Positions 52,544 through 60,602 of a stretch of DNA of 64,000 bases are shown in pieces. The stretch is from contig CAVUCK010000019.1 in the NCBI GenBank assembly GCA_963739975.1, positions 310,001-374,000 on the forward strand, written 5' to 3'. The first letter of the stretch is position 1. Each line of letters begins with the position of its first letter. This stretch comes from JALZMG01 sp963739975. GTDB lineage: Bacteria > Actinomycetota > Acidimicrobiia > Acidimicrobiales > Ilumatobacteraceae. The position numbers and the translations under genes are program-made. The notes under the pieces were generated by a model that saw only the letters and a list, made by a program, of their open reading frames with translations, did no database searches and had not been told where the DNA came from.

Positions 52544-52930
52544 TTAGAAGCCGCTCCCGCACTTGGTCATGAAGTGGTCGATGTCGACGACGACGCGCAC
52601 CATCTTCCCGGCGGCGACCAGACCGCGATCGTCGGACGCTGACACGTTGAACGTCAGGCGCCGCCCCTCGACCTTCTGCACCTGAGCCTCGGCCACGACC
52701 GTGGCCCCGATGGGCGACGGCTGCAGGTGGTCCACCGCCACCTTCATCCCGACCGTGGTCGCGCCGGCGGGCAGGTCGCCGGCCACCGCGCGGCAGCACG
52801 CCTCCTCACACAGCGCGATGACCCTGGGCGTGCCCAGGACGTCGACGCTGCCGGAGCCCAGCGCACGCGCCGTGTCCGCCTCGGTCACCGTCATCTTCGC
52901 CTCGCCGCGCACGCCCGTCGCAACCGTCAC
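52544..52930 (-). CDS. Thioesterase family (FlK/hotdog-like) protein
   Basis: A 128-residue hotdog-fold protein of the fluoroacetyl-CoA thioesterase-like group: VDVLGTPRVIALCEEACCRAV, TVGMKVAVDHLQPSPIGATVVAEAQVQKVEGRRLTF and GLVAAGKMVRVVVD. Some of these hydrolyse acyl-CoA; the catalytic Thr/Glu/His pattern is only partly visible. Start GTG is 8 nt after TAACTT. It is divergent from tldD. Confidence 0.85.
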   Translation of the reverse strand: MTVATGVRGEAKMTVTEADTARALGSGSVDVLGTPRVIALCEEACCRAVAGDLPAGATTVGMKVAVDHLQPSPIGATVVAEAQVQKVEGRRLTFNVSASDDRGLVAAGKMVRVVVDIDHFMTKCGSGF

Positions 52931-52938
52931 GTCGGACG

Positions 52939-52944
52939 AAGTTA
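52939..52944 (-). promoter_or_regulatory. -10 box of a leaderless promoter for the thioesterase gene
   Basis: TAACTT on the minus strand, 8 nt before the GTG at 52930. Confidence 0.5.
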
Positions 52945-52994
52945 CTGCCCGGTCTCTCGCTCGCCACGCACCGGCTCCAGTCAGGGCCCACCGG

Positions 52995-53000
52995 TAGCTT
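52995..53000 (+). promoter_or_regulatory. -10 box of a leaderless promoter for tldD
   Basis: TAGCTT, 6 nt before the GTG at 53007. Confidence 0.5.
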
Positions 53001-53006
53001 GACCAC

Positions 53007-54398
53007 GTGATCGATCACGACGTCCTCGAACGGGTGCTGTCCACGGCGATGCGGTCCGGCGGCGAGTTCGCCGAGGTCTACGCCGAGGACAAACGGTCCA
53101 CGTCGGCCGGTCTCGACGATGGTCGCGTCGAGCAAGTGACCAGCGGTCGAGACCGTGGCGCCGGCATCCGCGTCGTCGCCGGGGAGACCACTGGCTTCGC
53201 CCACACCAGCGACCTCTCCGAGACAGGGCTGCGCAACGCCGCCGAAGCCGCCGCGGCGGCCGCTCGCCGGGGCGGCGGCGGCACCCGCACCGTCGCCCTC
53301 TCGCCGGTCGACATCGTGCGCCGCAACGTCGTCGACACGTACCCCGACGAGGTCGCCAAGGCGGACAAGGTCGAGCTCCTGCGGCGGATCGACGACGCCG
53401 CCCGCGGCGCCGGTGACGCCATCGTGCAGGTGTCGGCCGGGTACGGCGACAGCCGCAAGCGGGTCCTCGTCGCCAACAGCGACGGGTTGCTGGCCGACGA
53501 CGAGGTCGTGCGCTGCCTGATGCGCGTCAGCGTCGTGGCCGACGGTGACACCGGGATGCAGACCGGGTACCACACGATGGGCCACACCGTCGGCTTCGAG
53601 ATCTTCGATACGGTGGACGTCGAGGAGCTGGCCCGCGAGGCCGCCCGCCAGGCGCTGACCAAGCTCAAGGCCCGCCCCGCTCCGTCGGGGTCGATGCCGG
53701 TCGTCATCAAGCAGGGGACGGGCGGGATCCTCTTCCACGAGGCCTGCGGCCACGGGCTGGAGGCTGATCTCGTGGGCAAGGGCGCCAGCGTGTACCGCGG
53801 CAAGACCGGGGAGGTCGTCGCCTCGCCGCTGGTCACCGTCGTCGACGACGGCACGATGGCCGGGGAGTGGGGCACGCTGTCGATCGACGACGAGGGCCAC
53901 GGCACCCAGCGCAACGTGCTCATCCAGGACGGCGTGCTGACCGACTACATGTACGACTTCCTGCGGTCGCGCAAGGAGGGCCGGGCGCCCAGCGGCAACG
54001 GCCGCCGGCAGAGCTACATGCACCTGCCGATGGTGCGCATGACGAACACGTTCGTCACCGACGGCGAGACCGACCCGGCCGACATCGTCAGCTCGACGGA
54101 CAATGGTGTGTACGTGGCGCGGCTCGGCGGTGGCCAGGTCAACACGGCCACCGGCGACTTCGTGTTCGGGATGACGGAGGCCTACCTGATCGAGGACGGC
54201 GAGATCACCGAGCCGCTGCGCGAGGCCAACCTGATCGGCAACGGGCCCCAGGCGCTGCGCGACATCGACGTCGTGGGCAACGACTTCGCCATGGGCGGCC
54301 CGGGCACGTGTGGCAAGGACGGCCAGGGCGTCCCGGTGGGCACCGGGCAGCCGACGCTGCGTGTCGCTGCACTGACCGTCGGTGGGACCGCGGCGTGA
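53007..54398 (+). CDS. tldD: TldD metalloprotease subunit
   Basis: A 463-residue protein with the HEACGHGLEAD zinc motif (HExxxH) near residue 247, the TldD signature GTGGILFHEACGHG, RMTNTFV and GGQVNTATGDFVFGM. TldD with TldE forms a heterodimeric protease that trims peptide antibiotics or toxins and unfolded proteins. GTG start is 6 nt after TAGCTT. The stop overlaps the tldE start codon, so the subunits are translated together. Confidence 0.95.
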   Translation: MIDHDVLERVLSTAMRSGGEFAEVYAEDKRSTSAGLDDGRVEQVTSGRDRGAGIRVVAGETTGFAHTSDLSETGLRNAAEAAAAAARRGGGGTRTVALSPVDIVRRNVVDTYPDEVAKADKVELLRRIDDAARGAGDAIVQVSAGYGDSRKRVLVANSDGLLADDEVVRCLMRVSVVADGDTGMQTGYHTMGHTVGFEIFDTVDVEELAREAARQALTKLKARPAPSGSMPVVIKQGTGGILFHEACGHGLEADLVGKGASVYRGKTGEVVASPLVTVVDDGTMAGEWGTLSIDDEGHGTQRNVLIQDGVLTDYMYDFLRSRKEGRAPSGNGRRQSYMHLPMVRMTNTFVTDGETDPADIVSSTDNGVYVARLGGGQVNTATGDFVFGMTEAYLIEDGEITEPLREANLIGNGPQALRDIDVVGNDFAMGGPGTCGKDGQGVPVGTGQPTLRVAALTVGGTAA

Positions 54399-55744
54399 CG
54401 CACTCGCAAGACCTCGCCGATCTCGCCGACAAGGTCGTCGCTCAAGCGACGGCGGGGGAGCAGATCGAGGCCTTCGTCTCGCGCGGCGGGGAGACCGAGG
54501 TGCGCGTCTACGAGGGCGAGGTCGAGCATTTCGTCTCGGCCCAGAGCGAGGGCATCGGCGTGCGCATCATCCGCGACGGGCGCACCGGTTTCGCCTACGC
54601 CGGCACGCTGGACCCGAGCGCCGTCGACGAGGTGCTCGCCGAGGCCCGCGACAACGTCACGTTCGGCACCGTCGACGAGTGGGCCGGCCTGGCCGAGCCC
54701 GACGGCGTCGCCCGCACCGGGCAGCCGCTCTGGAACGACGAGCTGGCGGCATTCCCGACGGAACGCAAGATCGAGCTGGCCAAGGAGCTCGAGCAGCTGA
54801 CCCTGGCCTGTGATCGCCGCCTGCGCGTCGACGACTCGAACTACGCCGATGCGTGGGGCGAAGTTGCAGTTGCAACGACCACCGGCATCCGCGAGTCGGG
54901 TCGCGAGAACGGTTGCTATGTGAGCGTCAGCAGCCTGGCCGACGACGGCGACGAGACCCAGACCGGCTTCGGGTTCAGCGTCACCCGCCAGCCGACCGGG
55001 TTCGATCTCCCCAAGGCGGCGCAGGACGCCGCCGACCGCGCCACCCGGTTGCTCGGGGCCACGAAGCCGCCGAGCAAGCGGCTCACCGTGGTCCTCGACC
55101 CATTCGTCACGGCGCAGTTCCTCGGCGTCATCTCGTCGACGCTGAACGGCGAGAGCGTCGTGAAGGGTCGCAGCCTGTTCCGCGACCGGCTCGGTGAGGT
55201 CGTCGCCTCCGAGCTCGTCACGCTGATCGACGATCCGACCAACCCGGTGGCCTACACGGCGACCGAGGTCGACGGCGAAGGCCTGGCCGCTCGTCGCAAC
55301 GTGCTGATCGAGGGCGGCGTCCTGCGCCAGTTCGTGCACAACAGCTACTCGGCGCGACGCGCCGCGACCGTCTCGACGGCCAACGCCACCCGCGGCGGGT
55401 TCGCCGGCACGCCTGGCGTCGGCTGCCTGGCGTTGGCGCTGCAACCGGGCACCCGCCCGCAGGAGGAGCTGATCGCCGACATCGACGACGGGCTGCTCGT
55501 GCAGTCGGTGGCCGGGCTGCACTCGGGCGTCAACCCGATCAGCGGCGACTTCTCGACCGGCGCTTCGGGCATGTTGATCACCAACGGCACGATCGGCGCC
55601 CCCGTGCGGGAGCTGACCATCGCCTCGACGCTGCAGCGCATGCTGCTCGACGTCGTGGAGGTTGGCAACGACGTCGACTGGCTGCCCATGCGCGCCGCCG
55701 GCGTCAGCCTCGTCCTGCGCGACGTCACCATGTCCGGCGCCTGA
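54395..55744 (+). CDS. tldE: TldE/PmbA protease subunit
   Basis: A 449-residue partner of TldD, lacking the HExxxH site as expected. Visible signatures: GIGVRIIRDGRTGFAYAGT, SRENGCY-type middle region, VVLDPFVTAQFLGVISSTLNGE, DDPTNPVAYTATEVDGEGLAARR, and HSGVNPISGDFSTGASGM. Start GTG 54395 overlaps the tldD stop (GTGA). The pair forms the TldD/E protease in the cytoplasm. No microcin cluster is nearby, so the natural substrate is unknown. Confidence 0.95.
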   Translation: MTHSQDLADLADKVVAQATAGEQIEAFVSRGGETEVRVYEGEVEHFVSAQSEGIGVRIIRDGRTGFAYAGTLDPSAVDEVLAEARDNVTFGTVDEWAGLAEPDGVARTGQPLWNDELAAFPTERKIELAKELEQLTLACDRRLRVDDSNYADAWGEVAVATTTGIRESGRENGCYVSVSSLADDGDETQTGFGFSVTRQPTGFDLPKAAQDAADRATRLLGATKPPSKRLTVVLDPFVTAQFLGVISSTLNGESVVKGRSLFRDRLGEVVASELVTLIDDPTNPVAYTATEVDGEGLAARRNVLIEGGVLRQFVHNSYSARRAATVSTANATRGGFAGTPGVGCLALALQPGTRPQEELIADIDDGLLVQSVAGLHSGVNPISGDFSTGASGMLITNGTIGAPVRELTIASTLQRMLLDVVEVGNDVDWLPMRAAGVSLVLRDVTMSGA

Positions 55745-55758
55745 CGTCCGTTCAACGG

Positions 55759-55841
55759 CATCCGAGGGTTTCAGCGCACCGGAGGGTTTGCGTACCGGCA
55801 GGGGTGCCGGAAACCCTCGGGTGCCGTCAAACCCTCGGATG
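55759..55841. repeat. Nested hairpin element, copy 2 (best preserved)
   Basis: Three nested inverted repeats: CATCCGAGGGTTT/AAACCCTCGGATG (perfect, 13 bp), CACCGGAGGGTTT/AAACCCTCGGGTG (one mismatch), and CCGGCA/TGCCGG in the centre. The element lies in the gap between tldE and the photolyase remnant. A related copy in reverse orientation is at 32789. Confidence 0.9.
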
Positions 55842-55842
55842 G

Positions 55843-57327
55843 TCAGAACGTGCGGCGAGCTGACTCTTGGGCCAGGACGGCGTCGAGGTCGGCTAAGCGG
55901 TGCATCGAGGCCACCGCCTGGTTGGTGCGGTTGTTGGCGGCCAGCCGCTCCTCGTTGCGGTGGACCCAGGCCCAGTAGCCGGCGGTGTACGGGCAGGCGG
56001 TGTCGCCGACCCGCCGCCTGGGGGTCGTACTCACACCGCTTGCAGTGGTCCGACATGCGGTTGATGTACGCCCCGCCGGAGGCGTACGGCTTGGTGGCGA
56101 TCAGCCCACCGTCGGCGTGCTGGCTCATGCCGATCACGTTGACCGGCATGACCCAGTCGAACCCGTCGACGAACGCCGTCTGGAACCACTCGGTCAGGTC
56201 GTCCGGGTCGTACCCGCGCTGCAGGGCGTGGTTGCCGATGACCATCAGCCGCTGGATGTGGTGCACCCAGCCCCGGTCACGCACCCCCTCGAGGGCGGTG
56301 CGCAGGCAGACGCAGTGACCGGTCGGCGTGGGGGGGGCGGTGCGCAGGCAGACCGCAGTGACCCGGTCGGCGTCGAGCTCGGCGAACCACGCCGGGAGCG
56401 ATCGCCGGGCGCGCACGTTCTTCCGCCGATAGTCCGGCCCGAGGTGCCAGTAGAGGTGCCAGATGTACTCCCGCCACCCGATGACCTGGCGGACGAACCC
56501 CCGACGGCGGCGAGGCCGGCGTCGCCGTCGGCGTGAGGCCTTCTGCGCCGCTCGCGCCGTGTCCAGCGGTTCGAGCAGCCCGAGGTTGAGCGGCACCGAC
56601 AACAGCGAGTGGGCCATCGCCCAGTCGTTGGTGAGGATGGCGTCCTCGTACGGGCCGAACATCCCGAGGCGGTGGCGGAAGAAGTGGCGCCGGGCGGCCA
56701 GCGCCTACTTCCTGGTCACGGCGAACCGCGCGGCCCGTCGACGCCGATCGTCGGCAGGTCCCACCGTCGAGGTCGCGCCGCACCTCGGCGTCGACGTCGT
56801 CCTCCTCCGGCCGCCACGGGCCGCGCACGTCGAGCGTCGCCGCTCCCTTCGGCGGCGGCTCCCGGTTCGGTCGTCGAAGCTCCACCTCCGCCGGCGGGCT
56901 CGCCGTCCGGTTCGAGCCAGGTCGAACCGCCTGCGCTGCGCTTCGTGAAGTCGGCCATCCGAAACCGTGTGCGCTCCCCGGCCCACCGTCCTGCTTCGAC
57001 AGCGCGAACGTCGGGGTGGGCGGGACCTCGGCGACCCGCCCGTCGGCCCGCAGCCCCTCGACGAGTCCCTGGGCGGCACGACTCGTCGGTTCGTGGACCA
57101 CGACCCGCGCCGACCTGCGCCAGCCCGTCCCGGTAGGTGTCCGCCGTGACGTACCGGGCGCGGTCACCGAGCTCGGCGGCGAGGTGGCGCATGCCCGACA
57201 GCACCAGGTGCAACTTCTGGCGGTGGTACCGACGTCGGGCGAACGCCCGTCGCGACTCGATGATGACGACCGGTCGGTCGCGATGGGCGCCGCCGTGGAC
57301 GTGCGGTCCCAGCTGCTCGGCGAACAC
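55843..57327 (-). pseudogene. Remnant of a photolyase-related (FeS-BCP/COG3046) protein
   Basis: The family's parts can be read in order but in different frames: VFAEQLGPHVHGG ... VVIIESRRAFARRRYHRQKL at the 5' end, then VVVHEPTSRAAQGLVEGLRADG, RFRMADFTKR, GPWRPEEDDVDAEV, an in-frame TAG near 56705, then a long open stretch (FGPYEDAILTNDWAMAHSLLSVPLNLGLLEP, RQVIGWREYIWHLYW, NVIGMSQHADGGLIATKPYASGGAYINRMSDHC). After another shift: GDTACPYTAGYWAWVHRNEERLAANNR. Cysteines expected for the Fe-S cluster are retained. At least five frame changes and one stop make it non-functional as read. A tandem duplication of about 43 bp lies near 56296-56372. Confidence 0.8.
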
Positions 57328-57378
57328 CCACAGCGGCTCCGTCGTCGCGGTGGCCAGCTTCCCCCATCCGCGGGGCGG

Positions 57379-57384
57379 TAGAAC
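57379..57384 (+). promoter_or_regulatory. Candidate -10 box for uppP
   Basis: TAGAAC, 8 nt before the GTG at 57393. The last base deviates from the consensus. Confidence 0.3.
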
Positions 57385-57392
57385 GTCCGGTC

Positions 57393-58226
57393 GTGCCGAT
57401 CTCCCACGCCATCGTGCTCGGACTCGTGCAAGGGCTGTCGGAGTTCCTGCCCATCTCCTCCAGCGGGCACCTGTTGCTCGTGCCGTGGCTGTTCGACTGG
57501 AACGACTTCGACAGCGAGTCGACGGAGAAGGCCTTCGACGTCGCCCTGCACATCGGGACGATCGTCGCCGCCATCGCCTACTTCCGCCGTGACCTCGCCA
57601 TGTACGTGAGAGCGGGGTGGAGGGCGATGTTCGATCGCGACGCGCGGGCGACCACGGAGGGGCGCGTGGCGTGGCTGCTGCTCCTCTCGACGGTCCCCGC
57701 CGCGCTGGTCGGCGCGGTGTTCGAGGACCAGATCGACGAGGGCCTCGGGACGCCGACGATCATCGCCATCTCCCTGATCCTCGGTGGCCTGCTGCTGTAC
57801 GTCGCCGACCGGGCGACCGGCCGACGCAAGGTCGACGACTACCGCGTCCGCGACGCGCTGGCCGTCGGTGCCGCCCAGGCGCTGGCCCTCAACCCCGGCA
57901 CCTCGCGCTCGGGCATCACCATCACTGCCGGCCGCTTCCTCGGCTTCGATCGCGACGCCGCCGCTCGCGTCAGCTTCTTGATGATGATCCCCGTCACCGC
58001 CGGCGCTGTCGCCCTGAAGGGTGCCGGGCTGGCCAGCGACGGCATCCCGGAGGGGCTGGCTGTCCCGATGCTCGTCGGCATCGTGACCTCCGGGCTCGCC
58101 GGCTGGGTCGCCGTGTGGGGCACGCTGCGCCTCGTCCGGACGCGCAGCTTCACGCCGTTCGTGATCTACCGCGTCGTGCTCGGGATCGCCGTCCTGGTCA
58201 TCGTGGCCACCGGCTGGCGAAGCTAG
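57393..58226 (+). CDS. uppP: Undecaprenyl-diphosphatase UppP/BacA
   Basis: A 277-residue membrane protein that recycles the undecaprenyl lipid carrier for peptidoglycan. The signatures GLVQGLSEFLPISSSGHLLL near residue 10 and NPGTSRSGITITAGRFLGFDRDAAARVSFLMMIP near 165 hold the catalytic Glu/Ser/Arg residues. Around seven to eight spans. It confers some bacitracin tolerance in other bacteria. Start GTG 57393. Its stop overlaps the convergent MarR gene by 4 bp. Confidence 0.95.
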   Translation: MPISHAIVLGLVQGLSEFLPISSSGHLLLVPWLFDWNDFDSESTEKAFDVALHIGTIVAAIAYFRRDLAMYVRAGWRAMFDRDARATTEGRVAWLLLLSTVPAALVGAVFEDQIDEGLGTPTIIAISLILGGLLLYVADRATGRRKVDDYRVRDALAVGAAQALALNPGTSRSGITITAGRFLGFDRDAAARVSFLMMIPVTAGAVALKGAGLASDGIPEGLAVPMLVGIVTSGLAGWVAVWGTLRLVRTRSFTPFVIYRVVLGIAVLVIVATGWRS

Positions 58227-58744
58227 TCCTGGCCTCGGGCCGCGGTCTCGATGATCGCCGCCAGCTCGCCCAGCAGCGCGCCGAGGTCGTCGCGCTGGGA
58301 GTCGGCGAGCGGGGCGAGGATGGCGGCCTCGATGGCGAAGTGCCGACCGATCAGGTCGTCGACGAGTCGCCGACCGGCGGGGGTGAGGGCGACGACGCGG
58401 CGCCGTCGGTCGCCGTCGGAGGTCGATCGAGTGACATGGCCGTGGCGCTCCAGGCGATCGATCCGCTTGGTCGTGGCGCCGGTGGTGACGAGCATGGCGG
58501 TGGCGAGGTCGCCGGGGCTCAATGCAAATGGCGGCCCCTGGCGGCGCAGGGCCGCCAGCAGGTCGAAATCGCCGTTGGCGAGGCCGGCGTCGGCGAACGG
58601 CGGACGCAGCCGCTGGTCGATGATCACGGCGAGACGAGCGATGCGGCCGATCACCAGCATCGGCGAGGGATCGAGGTCCGGGCGGAGCTGCCGCCAGCGC
58701 GTGACGATCTCGGCGACCCAGTCCGACGGTTGGACCTCTTCCAT
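58223..58744 (-). CDS. MarR family transcriptional regulator
   Basis: A 173-residue MarR-type winged-helix protein: GLANGDFDLLAALRRQG, LSPGDLATAMLVTTGATTKRIDRLERHGHVTRSTSDGDRRRRVVALTPAGRRL. The ATG at 58744 was chosen over the ATG at 58765 because it lies exactly 7 nt after the minus-strand -10 box TATACT. Each start codon of this gene and of the divergent DsbA-like gene sits in a TTCCATGGAA palindrome. It probably represses both genes. The ligand may be an electrophile or oxidant. Confidence 0.92.
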   Translation of the reverse strand: MEEVQPSDWVAEIVTRWRQLRPDLDPSPMLVIGRIARLAVIIDQRLRPPFADAGLANGDFDLLAALRRQGPPFALSPGDLATAMLVTTGATTKRIDRLERHGHVTRSTSDGDRRRRVVALTPAGRRLVDDLIGRHFAIEAAILAPLADSQRDDLGALLGELAAIIETAARGQD

Positions 58745-58769
58745 GGAAGGTAGTATAGCTTCCATGGAA
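58739..58769. promoter_or_regulatory. Double palindromic MarR operator containing both start codons
   Basis: TTCCATGGAA occurs at 58739-58748 and 58760-58769, 21 bp apart centre to centre. Between them TAGTATA is the -10 box on both strands: TAGTAT for the plus gene (58751-58756) and TATACT for the minus gene (58752-58757). Both genes start 7 nt after their box. The whole unit is nearly self-symmetric. Confidence 0.8.
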
Positions 58770-59390
58770 GCGACTATCGACGATCAGGTCGTGGTCTACG
58801 TCGACCCGTCCTGCCCCTTCGCCTGGATCACGTTCCGTTGGCTGTCGGAGGTCGAGCGCCGCGACTGCATCGACCTCCGGGTTCGGCTGCTCAGCCTGTC
58901 CGTGGTCAACGAGCTCCGGACCCTCGATGACTGGTACCGCGACTTCAACGACAAGGCGTGGGTCCCGGCGCGCGTCATGGCCGCCGTGCGGCAGCGGCAT
59001 GGCGCTGCCGCCGCTCGTCGCTTCTACGAAGGCTTTGGCGAGCGGTTCCACGTTCAGCTCGCCACCGGTGACGAGATCGAGCGACGATCCGTCGCCGCGG
59101 AGGGACTGGCGCTCGCGGAGCTCCCGCCGGCAACGATCGCGGCGGCCGATGATCCCCGGTGGGACGACGAGCTGCGGACGATGACGAAGCAGACGCTCGA
59201 CCGTGTCGGCCTCGACGTCGGCGTGCCCATCGTGGAGATCGACGGCGTGCTGATGTCCGGCCCGGTCTTGACCGCCATCCCGAGAGGGTCAGCGGCGGTC
59301 GACGTCTTCGAGGCGGTGCGGGTCCTCGCTTGCCGCCCTGGTTTCGCTCGGCTCGAACGTCAGCGAGTTGGCGCCCTGCAGACGGCCTGA
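58764..59390 (+). CDS. DsbA family protein, mycothiol-dependent nitroreductase-like
   Basis: A 208-residue thioredoxin-fold protein. The motif VDPSCPFAWITFRWL near residue 11 corresponds to the CPxxW active site of the Rv2466c/mycothiol-dependent nitroreductase group, with a single Cys. GVPIVEIDGVLMSGPVL near 155 holds the cis-Pro. It would act on electrophiles or disulfides in the cytosol using mycothiol. It is divergent from a MarR regulator through the shared operator. The ATG is 7 nt after TAGTAT. Confidence 0.88.
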   Translation: MEATIDDQVVVYVDPSCPFAWITFRWLSEVERRDCIDLRVRLLSLSVVNELRTLDDWYRDFNDKAWVPARVMAAVRQRHGAAAARRFYEGFGERFHVQLATGDEIERRSVAAEGLALAELPPATIAAADDPRWDDELRTMTKQTLDRVGLDVGVPIVEIDGVLMSGPVLTAIPRGSAAVDVFEAVRVLACRPGFARLERQRVGALQTA

Positions 59391-59415
59391 CGGAAGTGCC
59401 CGCCACTCGGCGGTG

Positions 59416-59745
59416 TCACATGCCGGGCAGCGCCAAGAACTCGTGGACCTCGATCGCCGCACCGTCGAGTTCGAGGTGGGGATGGCCGTCGAGCAAGCCT
59501 TCGAGCGCGTCGAGGGAGTCCGCCTCGAGGATCGAGTACCCACCGATGAAGTCGCCCGCCGCCCGCTCGGCGCCCACGCTGGTCGCTGGGGCGACGGGGC
59601 TTCCCATGTCGACGATGGCGTTGCCCGCCTTGCCGGCCCACGTCATCCACGCCTCCATGCCGGCTGCCGCGGCCTCCGGGGGTGCGTCGGCCATCTGTTC
59701 GGTCGCCGAGACGGGCGCCCGATAGAGCAGCAAGTACTTCGTCAT
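59416..59745 (-). CDS. YCII-related domain protein
   Basis: A 109-residue single YCII domain (MTKYLLLYRAP ... VDMGSPVAPATSVGAERAAGDFIGGYSILEADSLDALEGLLDGHPHL). GGAGAGG precedes the ATG. It may be co-regulated with the divergent ArsR-AHSA1 gene. YCII proteins have a conserved His/Asp pair; function unknown. It differs from the DGPF protein at 61886. Confidence 0.88.
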   Translation of the reverse strand: MTKYLLLYRAPVSATEQMADAPPEAAAAGMEAWMTWAGKAGNAIVDMGSPVAPATSVGAERAAGDFIGGYSILEADSLDALEGLLDGHPHLELDGAAIEVHEFLALPGM

Positions 59746-59819
59746 GACCTCTCCTCGCTCGCTATTTCGATGACTCTCAAAATAGAGGTGCAGCGAACCA
59801 GCGTGCAAGGCTCGATGGG

Positions 59820-60602
59820 GTGAAGCTCGTCGGAAAGGCTGCGCACCCGCCGCTGCAGGTGGTGCTGGACGCCGTGAGCTCGCCGATCCGGCGGGAGATC
59901 CTGTGGCTGGTGTGGGACGACGAGCTCGCCGCGGGTGAGATCGCCGCGGCCTTCGAGGTCACGGCACCGACGATCTCGGCGCACCTCGCTGCGCTCACTG
60001 CCGCCGGCCTCGTGATACGACGCGTCGACGGGAACTTCCGTCGCTACCGCGCCGACCGCAACGCGATGGCGCTGCTCGTGCCGCTGCTCACGTCGGGCGG
60101 CGACCGGTGGCGACCGGCCGATGACATCCCCGAACGGCGCCTCGCCGACAGCCGCGTCGATCAGTGGGTGCAGGTCACCGCCGATCTGCCCGCACCCCAG
60201 GAGGAGGTGTTCGAGGAGTTCGTGGACGACGCCCGCTACAGCGCGTGGCTCGGTGCTCCGGTGACATTGCGGGACGGTCGGTTCTCGGCCGAGCTCGAGT
60301 GGGGCACGGCCGTTCGGGGCCGGTACGAAGTCGTTGCGCCTCCCTCGCTGATCGCGATGCGCTGGGACTTCGAAGACGCCGCCGTCCCGGTCCCGGGGGC
60401 ACAGCTCGTCGCCTACCTGCGGTTCGCTCCGACCGAGGTCGGAACCCATGTCGAGGTGCACCAGCACGCCCCGACCGCCGAGCAGGCGGAGTTCATGGTG
60501 GTCGCGTGGTCGCTCGTCCTCGGGCGTCTCTCGGAGCACCACCGGCGGGCGGACGGTTCCCGCTCGACGCGCCGAGCTCGGCGTCCAAAGCGCCGCGACT
60601 GA
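59820..60602 (+). CDS. ArsR-type HTH fused to AHSA1/START-like domain
   Basis: A 260-residue fusion. Residues 10-85: winged helix (LDAVSSPIRREILWLVWDDELAAGEIAAAF, PTISAHLAALTAAGLV), no metal Cys. Residues 110-235: AHSA1/SRPBCC lipid-binding-like fold (ADLPAPQEEVFEEFVDDARYSAWLG, LIAMRWDF, AYLRFAPTEVGTHVEVHQH). Separate ArsR and AHSA1 genes are often adjacent; here they are one protein. It is divergent from a YCII gene. It may sense a hydrophobic ligand. The last 36 codons overlap the convergent ECF gene. Confidence 0.88.
   Translation: MKLVGKAAHPPLQVVLDAVSSPIRREILWLVWDDELAAGEIAAAFEVTAPTISAHLAALTAAGLVIRRVDGNFRRYRADRNAMALLVPLLTSGGDRWRPADDIPERRLADSRVDQWVQVTADLPAPQEEVFEEFVDDARYSAWLGAPVTLRDGRFSAELEWGTAVRGRYEVVAPPSLIAMRWDFEDAAVPVPGAQLVAYLRFAPTEVGTHVEVHQHAPTAEQAEFMVVAWSLVLGRLSEHHRRADGSRSTRRARRPKRRD

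Noticed and set aside
56277..59051. 924-codon minus-strand open frame covering uppP, MarR and DsbA-like genes
   Set aside because: Runs through several real genes in antisense. Only its last part coincides with one frame of the photolyase remnant.
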